From Pseudomonas syringae (lineage in GTDB: Bacteria; Pseudomonadota; Gammaproteobacteria; Pseudomonadales; Pseudomonadaceae): a stretch of DNA of 64,000 nucleotides. Within the stretch, counting starts at the first letter, position 1, and the number at the start of each line of letters is the position of its first letter. The notes below the pieces were generated by a model. That model did not search any database. It saw nothing but the letters and a program-made list of their open reading frames with translations, and had not been told where the DNA came from. Positions 1-7,658 of this stretch are shown here, piece after piece. The DNA lies in the NCBI RefSeq assembly GCF_001698815.1, contig NZ_LGSI01000068.1, forward strand, positions 310,001-374,000. Direction: 5' to 3'. The translations under genes were made by a program, and so were the position numbers.

Positions 1-1
1 C

Positions 2-73
2 GCCAGCGGCAAGCTGCACGCGTTGAGTGCTGGTGCAGAAATCGTACGTAAAGAACTCTCTAGCGAGCGCTGA
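2..73 (+). CDS. C-terminal end of an unidentified protein (cut by window edge)
   Basis: An open frame runs from base 2 to a TGA at 71-73 and encodes 23 residues ending in KELSSER. The composition is that of an ordinary soluble C-terminus, but nothing identifies the family. It is listed because the window starts inside whatever gene this is. It could also be a chance open frame. Confidence 0.25.
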   Translation, partial: ASGKLHALSAGAEIVRKELSSER

Positions 74-718
74 GCTACATTCGCAAATGGCGTACGTAGG
101 TTGAGTGGGCGATCAGGTCGATTTTGATCGACGGGCCGCTTTCAAAACTGAAGAAGACTGAAGCCAGCCAGATTATCGGGCCACTTCAGGCTCGGGAGCT
201 GCTTTTGATCCTACTCCCCCTGTTTATGCTTATGAGGTTTCAGTTTTGGATGATCCTTTTGCTTTTCAGGCGTGACTCTCTGCCTCTTGTCCGGGGTGCC
301 ATCCTCGTTCGTTCTCTTAGGGCCAGGTTTAATACTCATCGTCGATTTCCTTTATCGCTTGGGTTGTTAAATCCTGCTTTGTAGATATCCCAGCCCCTTA
401 TAGCTGTCAATAGGAGGAGGGCAAAGTTCGCGTAGTCAAAGTATAGGCATTAGGATGTCAATAGCCGACTTGGTCATGACTTGGCCGCCGCGAACTCAGG
501 GCTTCATCGAGCTGCTTGAATCGCTCCCTAGCTTTTAAGTATGTACGTAACGTCTCCCATTCAGCCGCCTGCTGCCCCCATTACAGGCAGCAGGCGTCCC
601 AAAGCAAACGCCGAGGCTGGCGGCTATCTACTAGCGGGTGTCTTTGCATGTGCGTATTGTTTGATTGCCGCTACCTTCCCTGGAAACCACGCGGAACCAC
701 GCAATAAGGACGATGCAA
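74..718. other. 645-base stretch without a convincing gene
   Basis: Open frames here (for example 124-384 and 516-747) are Leu/Phe-rich or Cys-rich, lack ribosome binding sites and resemble no family I know. The stretch is more AT-rich and irregular than the chromosomal part of the window. It holds an 11-bp hairpin (566-596) and a short dyad GTCGAT-N4-ATCGAC near 116-131. It is probably degraded island DNA. Confidence 0.5.
566..596. repeat. Perfect 11-bp inverted repeat (hairpin)
   Basis: CGCCTGCTGCC at 566-576 is exactly complementary to GGCAGCAGGCG at 586-596, with a 9-base loop. No T-run follows, so it is not a standard terminator. It lies 120 bases upstream of the acetyltransferase start and could be a regulator site or a mobile-element remnant. 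Confidence 0.55.
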
Positions 719-1519
719 ATGAATGTTGGAATGGATCATGCGATTGAGGCCGCAGAAAGCGAGTATTTGTGTGCGCGCGTCGAGAGTTTGTCTCGGATAA
801 GCGGGAACCCTTTTGGTGCTCGCGTGTTTTTTAACGACGCTTTTCCATGTTTTCGAGTGAAGGCATCATCCAGCCCGATGCTCAATCGTATCTACGGCGA
901 TAGCTCCGCCAGCCCCGAGGCACTAGTGAGCTTGCTCCTTGAGTCGGCGGAGTATTCGACCGTAACGCCTCTGATCGGCAAGGCCTCTACATTGGAGCAA
1001 TACGCTTTTGTGGGAGAGAGGCAACTGGAGCGTCTGAGGGGATGGACGCATCTGCAACTCGCGTGCGCCATCGAGGACGTGGTCTTGAACCACCACTCAT
1101 TCGAAATCGAAGAGGCCACCTCACAAACGCTTCCTGAGTTCGTGGCCGTACATGCGAGTGGATTTCATACCAAGCCGGAACATCTTCAGTTGAGCCAAGC
1201 TTCGTTCGCAGGGCTGATCTCAAATGAACGTATGAAAATTTACGTCCTCAAGTCTGATGGAAAGATCGTTGCAGGAGCGTTGATGTACTTGGCCTGCAAC
1301 GGGGTTGCCTACCTTGGTACGGCTGCAACGCGAAAAAACGCACGAGGCCAGGGCTACCATGGAGCGCTGATATCTCATCGGATAGAGCAAGCAAAGAAAC
1401 ACGGCGGCCTTTTTATTGCCGCAACCGCGCTTCCCAGCTCGCAAAGTCGCCGAAATTTGCAACGTACAGGGCTATCGATATCCCACGCTCAAACCCTATA
1501 TCGCCTAGCAGATAGCTAA
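719..1519 (+). CDS. GNAT-family N-acetyltransferase
   Basis: The protein has 266 residues. Its C-terminal half is a GNAT domain: a beta strand (GVAYLGTAAT) is followed by motif A, RKNARGQGYHGALISHRIEQ, the R/Q-x-x-G-x-G/Y pyrophosphate loop that binds acetyl-CoA. The N-terminal half resembles the long variable region of GNAT proteins that act on small molecules or amino acids. I chose the ATG at 719 because AAGGA (706-710) lies 8 bases upstream; an in-frame ATG at 713 would be too close. The gene stands alone upstream of a large defence-type helicase in the same direction, 157 bases apart. The substrate cannot be told from sequence. It may be island cargo or a toxin-like acetylase, but no antitoxin is adjacent. 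Confidence 0.8.
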   Translation: MNVGMDHAIEAAESEYLCARVESLSRISGNPFGARVFFNDAFPCFRVKASSSPMLNRIYGDSSASPEALVSLLLESAEYSTVTPLIGKASTLEQYAFVGERQLERLRGWTHLQLACAIEDVVLNHHSFEIEEATSQTLPEFVAVHASGFHTKPEHLQLSQASFAGLISNERMKIYVLKSDGKIVAGALMYLACNGVAYLGTAATRKNARGQGYHGALISHRIEQAKKHGGLFIAATALPSSQSRRNLQRTGLSISHAQTLYRLADS

Positions 1520-1676
1520 AATATGTCTCCGCAGTAGCGTTTCCTTTTGGTCGGTAACCAATCATTTGGCGTTTGATTGACTATAAACAATTCCCAACCA
1601 TCAATTACTCATGGACTATAGGTGTATTTGTCGGCCTCTTCATGAGGCCAGCGCTCGTAGCTCCAGGAGCCTATGA

Positions 1677-4600
1677 ATGAACATCAAGATTGAGGCGCTG
1701 ATCGCACGCAAGATCGGCTTCGCCTCCCACCAGAACGCCGTCCCGCTTGTACGTGAACTGAGTCTCTGGAACCAAGAAGAAACAAACTTTGAGAACCTTA
1801 CCCTGACATTGAGCACGGACCCAGACTTTGTCGAAAGCCGGACTTGGCATATCGACCGCATTCACGCGGGTGATCGCCTCAGCATCTCTGAGCGCGACAT
1901 CAAGCTCAATGCTGGTTATCTGTCCGGACTGACTGAAAGCCTGAGCGCCGATGTGGTCATGCGCCTTTCCCAAGGCGACAATTTACTTGTCGAACAGCGC
2001 TTCCCTACTGAACTTTTGGCACGCACTGAATGGGGCGGTTTGAGCGCCATGCCGGAGTTGCTGGCTGCTTTCTGCATGCCCAATGATCCGGCTATAGATC
2101 GGGTTCTCAAAGCGGCCTCTCAAGTCTTGAGACGTGCAGGGAAGAAAGACGGCATTGATGGCTATGAGAGCAAGTCGCGCACACGTACTTGGGAGCTTGC
2201 CTCGGCCATCTGGTCTGGGGTATGCAGCTTCCAACTGAGCTATGCATTGCCGCCAGCTAGCTTTGAGCAACAGGGCCAGAAGGTAAGGCCTCCGAGCGTG
2301 GTTCTGGAGAATGGCATTGCAACATGTCTGGATACCGCATTGCTCTTCGCAGCGGCTTTGGAGCAGGCTGGACTCAACGCCCTGCTTGTCATGACCAAGG
2401 GACATGCTTTTGCAGGCGTTTGGTTGCAACCACAAGAGTTTTCCCAGCTGTTGACAGATGAAGCGTCGGCGGTACGTAAGCGTCTAGATTTGAAAGAAAT
2501 GGTGGTCTTCGAGACCACCCTTGCTACCCAAACGCCTGCGCCTAGCTTTTCCCAAGCCGTTGCGGCTGCGGAGCGGCAACTCGATGATGAGCAGTTCATC
2601 ATGGCCATTGATCTGCATCGTGCCCGGATGCAGAAGATTCGCCCGATGGCATTGGTGTCGGCAGTGAGTGCATCCGAAGCGACCGATGATGCACAACCGG
2701 CTGTTGAAGGATTGGAGGAAGCTCCGGCCCTTCCAGGCTTCGATGTTGAGATAAATGACGGTAATGAAGGTCCGGCTGGCAAACTCACGCTATGGCAACG
2801 TAAGCTCCTTGATCTGACAACGCGTAACCGTCTGCTGCATCTCCCGGACAGTGCCAAAGGCGTGCGTCTTCTCTGCCCGGATCCAGCGGCGCTTGAAGAC
2901 CTCCTCTCCAGTGGCGGTCGCATTCGGGTAATGCCAGTACCTGACCTGAACAGCAGTGGCCGTGATGTGGCCCTGTATGAGCAGCAGAATAATGAAAGCT
3001 TGGTCGACGAAGTGGCTCGTCAGGCACTCGCACGCGGTGAAGTGCTCGCCAGTCTGGAGAAGGTCAAACTCGAAGCGACGCTGATTGATCTGTTCCGCAA
3101 AGCGCGCAGTGATTTGGAGGAGGGTGGCGCGAATACTCTTTTCCTGGCTATCGGTTTTCTTAAATGGAAAAAAACCGCAGAAGACCCGAAGACGTATTCA
3201 GCTCCGTTGATTTTGCTTCCGGTAAAACTCGAACGCAAAAGCGCCTTGTCCGGGGTAACGTTGAGCCTGCTCGACGAGGAGCCGCGTTTCAACCTGACAC
3301 TGCTTGAGTTGCTCCGCCATGATTTTGAACTGGTGATTCCCGGCCTGGATGGCGAACTACCGAGTGATGAAAGCGGCATTGATGTGACTGGCATCTGGAA
3401 CATGGTACGGCGAGCGGTGCGCGATGTCCCAGGATTCGAGGTGAGCACTGAGCTGGTTCTGGGCACATTCTCGTTTGCCAAATATCTGATGTGGAAAGAC
3501 CTCAACGCCAACGCAGCGCAGCTGCTGCAAAGCCCGTTGGTTAAGCATCTTTTGGAGCCAAACGCGGCAGGTGAGGGCTTCTCCGGCTCAGACGATTTTC
3601 CTAAACCTGAGCGTCTCGATTCCACAGTAACACCGGCACAGCTCTTTGCCCCATTACCGGCTGACTCTTCGCAGCTATCAGCCGTTGTGGCATCCGCTAG
3701 TAATCATAGCTTTGTAATGGATGGACCTCCCGGAACCGGTAAGTCGCAGACCATTGCCAACATGATTGCCCATAACCTAGCGCTGGGCCGTCGCGTGTTG
3801 TTCGTGGCTGAGAAGCGTGCCGCCCTCGACGTGGTTTATCGTCGTCTGGCCGAGAAGGGGCTGGGCGAGTTCTGTCTGGAGCTGCACTCAAGCAAGGCTT
3901 CGAAAGTTGAAGTGCTCAAGCAGCTGGATCGTGCGTGGGACGTGAGCGACGCATTGAGTGCTGAAGAGTGGGAGCGTGAAGCCGCTAGATTGCAAGCGCT
4001 GCGCTCACGTCTCAACCAACTGGTCGAAGTTCTTCATCGCCGTTGGGGAAATGGCCTTACCCTGCACCAGTCGATAGGCCGTGTTGTTCGTGACCATGGC
4101 CTTCAGACGCCAAGATTATCCTGGCCTGCAAACACCGAACATGACGCTGCTGAGTACGGCCAGCTCCTCGACTTATCCCGTCGACTTGGCCTCAATGGGG
4201 CTACTGCGCGAGACCTGTCAGGCAAGTTCGGCGCTCTGGCGCAGACCCAATGGTCGAACGCCTGGCAGGCGCAGATCGCCAGTGCTTCTCGTGAGTTGCC
4301 GCAGGCGCTTGATGCGTTGAACGCCGCCAGCGAAAGACTGGTTGGCCTGACGCACCTGTCGTTGCCTATCGCTGAAGTGATGCAGGTCCAGCAGCTCAGC
4401 GATTTGGTAGCCCTGGTTGTAGAATCTTATGGCCAGAACCTTTCATTCGCTTTCTCCCCCGACGCTGTCACACGTATCGAATCAGCCCGTCGCGCTTGTC
4501 AGTTGATCGAGAGCTATCGGGAGCTGGAAGAAAGCCTATCTTTGGATTACGCCGATGAAGCTTGCCGTCGCATTCCGTTCGAACAGATGCGCAGTGAGTG

Positions 4601-7514
4601 GAGAGAGGCTGAGAGTAAGTTCTGGTTCCTGGCGACATTCGCTAAGAAAAAAGTGGCGAAGAAATTGGCCTCTTTAGGTGGCGCAGCGGGCATTCCTGAT
4701 ATGGTTGCCGATCTCGCCATTTTCGAGCGCCTGCATTCACAGCTAATGGAGCTGGACGCGTTGTCGAGTGACATGCAGTCAATTCCTGGCTGGCAAGGAC
4801 TGGGGAGCGATACCTCCCGCACACTGCACGCCGTCATACTGGCCGAGAATCTGCGCGCGCTGCTGAGCGGCCTGGCTGAATCGCCCGACCACTTGGTTGC
4901 ATTGCGCGGCGCAGTCGCGCGTCTAGTCATCGATGCGAACGACATGTTGGCGCCGGGTGGGCAGATCGGTGCTGCGCTAACGACTTTGCAACAGACCTTG
5001 TCCCGATATGACGATGCAGTCCGGTTGTTTACTGGATTAGCTGCATCGCCCCCTGGCACGCATCCTAGCGTTACCGCATTACGTACTACTTCACTGTCCA
5101 TCCAGCAGCAGGAAGAGCAGCTCAAGGCCTGGTGCGATTGGTGTCGAGTGCGGGAGCAGGCTACCGAGGTGGGTTTGTCCAGCCTTGCTCAGGCGTTAGA
5201 AGCGGGAAGCTTGTTGCCAACGGCAACTGAGGACACCTTCGTCACCGCCTATGCGTATTGGTTTGCCACTCAGGGCATCGACAGCGAACCGCTGCTGAGA
5301 AACTTCGTCGCAGCCGAACACATGAGTGATATTGGCTCTTTTGCTCGATTGGACGATGAGCTGGCAAAACTTACGGTGCGTTACATCAGGGCAAAACTCT
5401 GTGGTCTGATCCCGTCAAAGAATGACATTCCCAAGAGCAGTGGCTTCGCAATTCTCAAGCATGAATTGCAGAAGTCTCGTCGGCACAAACCCGTCCGGCA
5501 GTTGGCCATTGAAATGGGGGATGCACTGAATCGCCTGGCGCCGTGCATGCTCATGAGCCCGCTATCGATTGCGCAGTTCTTGCCTGCCGATCAGCCCCCA
5601 TTCGACCTGGTCATCTTCGACGAGGCATCTCAAATTGCTCCATGGGACGCAATCGGTTCGATTGCTCGCGGCAAGCAAGTGGTGATAGCTGGTGACCCGC
5701 GTCAAATGCCACCGACGAACTTCTTCAGCCGTGGGCCCAATGCCGGTGACGACGATACGGCCGAAGACATGGAGAGCATCCTGGACGAATGCTTGGGGGC
5801 AGGGGTGCCAAGCCACAGTCTGAGCTGGCACTACCGCAGTCGCCATGAAAGCCTGATCGCGTTCTCGAATCACCGTTACTACGACAGCAATTTGATCACC
5901 TTTCCTGCGGCAGAGACCCGTGCAAGCGCTGTTGAGTGCCGCAGAGTCGAGGGTGTATACGCAAAAGGTAAGGGCCGCTACAACCAGGCGGAAGCTGAAG
6001 CGATTGTCAGCGAGACCGTCAAGCGTCTTACCGATCCTGCGTTCATTGCAGCTGGTCATTCAATCGGGATAATCACGCTCAACTCTGATCAACAAAAACT
6101 GATCAACGATCTGTTGGACGCGGCCCGCAAGCAATACCCACAGATCGAGCCGTTCTTTCAGGACACCCAGACCGAACCGGTAGTAGTGAAGAACCTGGAA
6201 ACGGTCCAGGGCGATGAGCGGGACCTGATCATGCTCGGGATCGGTTATGGTCCCACCGAAGCAGGCGCGCCGGTCATGTCCATGAACTTCGGTCCGCTCA
6301 ACAAAGACGGGGGATGGCGCAGGCTGAACGTCGCGATCACCCGGTCTCGGCGGGAGATGTTGGTGTTCACATCGTTCGACCCGTCAATGATCGATCTGAA
6401 TCGGACCAACGCTCGCGCCGTTCGCGATTTAAAGCATTTCATTGAGTTTGCGCAGCGCGGTCCAAGGGCCTTGGCTGAAGCGATACAAGGCTCTGTAGGC
6501 GGCTACGACTCGCCGTTCGAGGAAGCCGTCGCCCAAGGGTTGCGGCGTCTCGGTTGGCAGGTCGTCCCTCAAATCGGAGTGTCACGCTTCCGCATCGACC
6601 TAGGTATTGTTCACCCTGATCGTCCGGGCGACTACTTGGCGGGTGTTGAATGTGATGGTGCTACTTACCATAGCGCTGCCACCGCGCGGGACCGTGATAA
6701 GGTCCGGGGTGCAATCCTTAAGGGCCTGGGCTGGAGCCTGGTACGGCTGTGGTCAACAGAATGGTGGGTCAACAAAGAAGGGGCGTTGCAGAAGCTGCAC
6801 GCTGCTCTAAACGATCTTCTCGATCGATCGCGGAACGAGTTTAGTGCCGGTCAAGTAGCCGACGAGCCGTCGGTAGCTCCCTTCGTGATCGACTTCACGA
6901 CCGACATCGCTGTTAACAACCTGTTACCTGAAGCTACTGTGGCATCCGAGAGTGAATGGCCAGCGGAGATTGGTGAAGTTCGCATCGCACGAGCCCATAG
7001 CGTTCAATCAATATCTCTGGGGCAGAAGAGGGAGTATCGCGTTGCGGACCTTTCGCCCCTTTCGTTGATGATCCAGGCCGACCAGTTTCACATGCCCGAG
7101 TACACCCCTGTGCTACGTCAGATCGTCGAAGAGGTCCTGCGCCAAGAAGCGCCAATTCTAGATGCACTTCTGGTCCAGCGGGTCGCTCGTGCACATGGCT
7201 TCCTGCGATCAGGGCGACTCATTCGGGACCGCGTGCTGGAGTTGGCCGAACAGCATCATTACGTTCAGAAAGCAGGGTTTGAAGAGGTATTCATCTGGCA
7301 CGCAGAAGGCGATGTGATGGAGTGGTCTACATACCGCGTTCCGGCTTCGGCCAATGACGCGCGCTCTATCGAAGAGATCGCAGCAGAGGAGCTACGTATC
7401 GCAGCAAGCATCATTGATGCGACTGATACTGCATTGGACGTGGCACGGTTGCTCGGTGTCAAACGGCTTACAGGCGCAGCTCGTCAACGGATAGAGCGGA
7501 TTCTCGGCAGCTAG
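1677..7514 (+). CDS. DUF4011/DUF3320 giant SF1 helicase with Vsr-like nuclease domain (Hhe-type anti-phage protein)
   Basis: The protein has 1945 residues. A DUF4011 segment starts near residue 369 (KLTLWQRKLLDLTTRNRLLH). Walker A is GPPGTGKS at 683-690. After a long helical insertion come Walker B IFDEAS near 1315, motif III GDPRQMPPT near 1339 and motif VI VAITRSRREM near 1552. An MTES_1575/Vsr-type endonuclease domain follows at about 1609-1700 (FRIDLGI, GVECDGATYH and LVRLWSTEWW carry PD-(D/E)xK-like acidic and Lys/Arg positions). A DUF3320 segment from about 1791 closes the protein. AGGAG at 1665-1669 sits 7 bases before this ATG; an overlapping ATG at 1673 is out of frame and stops at once. 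This architecture is that of stand-alone phage-defence helicase-nucleases, which I recall being called Hhe. Defence activity is inferred; family membership is clear. The gene converges on a second defence-like ATPase. Confidence 0.88.
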   Translation: MNIKIEALIARKIGFASHQNAVPLVRELSLWNQEETNFENLTLTLSTDPDFVESRTWHIDRIHAGDRLSISERDIKLNAGYLSGLTESLSADVVMRLSQGDNLLVEQRFPTELLARTEWGGLSAMPELLAAFCMPNDPAIDRVLKAASQVLRRAGKKDGIDGYESKSRTRTWELASAIWSGVCSFQLSYALPPASFEQQGQKVRPPSVVLENGIATCLDTALLFAAALEQAGLNALLVMTKGHAFAGVWLQPQEFSQLLTDEASAVRKRLDLKEMVVFETTLATQTPAPSFSQAVAAAERQLDDEQFIMAIDLHRARMQKIRPMALVSAVSASEATDDAQPAVEGLEEAPALPGFDVEINDGNEGPAGKLTLWQRKLLDLTTRNRLLHLPDSAKGVRLLCPDPAALEDLLSSGGRIRVMPVPDLNSSGRDVALYEQQNNESLVDEVARQALARGEVLASLEKVKLEATLIDLFRKARSDLEEGGANTLFLAIGFLKWKKTAEDPKTYSAPLILLPVKLERKSALSGVTLSLLDEEPRFNLTLLELLRHDFELVIPGLDGELPSDESGIDVTGIWNMVRRAVRDVPGFEVSTELVLGTFSFAKYLMWKDLNANAAQLLQSPLVKHLLEPNAAGEGFSGSDDFPKPERLDSTVTPAQLFAPLPADSSQLSAVVASASNHSFVMDGPPGTGKSQTIANMIAHNLALGRRVLFVAEKRAALDVVYRRLAEKGLGEFCLELHSSKASKVEVLKQLDRAWDVSDALSAEEWEREAARLQALRSRLNQLVEVLHRRWGNGLTLHQSIGRVVRDHGLQTPRLSWPANTEHDAAEYGQLLDLSRRLGLNGATARDLSGKFGALAQTQWSNAWQAQIASASRELPQALDALNAASERLVGLTHLSLPIAEVMQVQQLSDLVALVVESYGQNLSFAFSPDAVTRIESARRACQLIESYRELEESLSLDYADEACRRIPFEQMRSEWREAESKFWFLATFAKKKVAKKLASLGGAAGIPDMVADLAIFERLHSQLMELDALSSDMQSIPGWQGLGSDTSRTLHAVILAENLRALLSGLAESPDHLVALRGAVARLVIDANDMLAPGGQIGAALTTLQQTLSRYDDAVRLFTGLAASPPGTHPSVTALRTTSLSIQQQEEQLKAWCDWCRVREQATEVGLSSLAQALEAGSLLPTATEDTFVTAYAYWFATQGIDSEPLLRNFVAAEHMSDIGSFARLDDELAKLTVRYIRAKLCGLIPSKNDIPKSSGFAILKHELQKSRRHKPVRQLAIEMGDALNRLAPCMLMSPLSIAQFLPADQPPFDLVIFDEASQIAPWDAIGSIARGKQVVIAGDPRQMPPTNFFSRGPNAGDDDTAEDMESILDECLGAGVPSHSLSWHYRSRHESLIAFSNHRYYDSNLITFPAAETRASAVECRRVEGVYAKGKGRYNQAEAEAIVSETVKRLTDPAFIAAGHSIGIITLNSDQQKLINDLLDAARKQYPQIEPFFQDTQTEPVVVKNLETVQGDERDLIMLGIGYGPTEAGAPVMSMNFGPLNKDGGWRRLNVAITRSRREMLVFTSFDPSMIDLNRTNARAVRDLKHFIEFAQRGPRALAEAIQGSVGGYDSPFEEAVAQGLRRLGWQVVPQIGVSRFRIDLGIVHPDRPGDYLAGVECDGATYHSAATARDRDKVRGAILKGLGWSLVRLWSTEWWVNKEGALQKLHAALNDLLDRSRNEFSAGQVADEPSVAPFVIDFTTDIAVNNLLPEATVASESEWPAEIGEVRIARAHSVQSISLGQKREYRVADLSPLSLMIQADQFHMPEYTPVLRQIVEEVLRQEAPILDALLVQRVARAHGFLRSGRLIRDRVLELAEQHHYVQKAGFEEVFIWHAEGDVMEWSTYRVPASANDARSIEEIAAEELRIAASIIDATDTALDVARLLGVKRLTGAARQRIERILGS

Positions 7515-7590
7515 GAGCACTTGATCGATGTAGCGATTCAAGACACTCAATAGGATTGGCTTAGGAATAGACTTTGAATTGTATCCTGAG

Positions 7591-7636
7591 AGGCATATTC
7601 CAGCGGTTCAGTAACTTTTGCCGCTGGAATACGCCT
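7591..7636. terminator. Long hairpin between convergent defence genes
   Basis: AGGCATATTCCAGCGG (7591-7606) pairs with CCGCTGGAATACGCCT (7621-7636) at 15 of 16 positions around a 14-base loop. It lies between the ends of the two convergent genes. There is no clear T-run on either strand, so it may act as a factor-independent barrier or be a relict repeat. Confidence 0.5.
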
Positions 7637-7658
7637 AGCTAATGGCGTGATGGGGCAC

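Noticed and set aside
124..384. 86-residue open frame near the left edge
   Set aside because: Leu/Phe/Arg-rich translation, no ribosome binding site and no family resemblance; likely chance.
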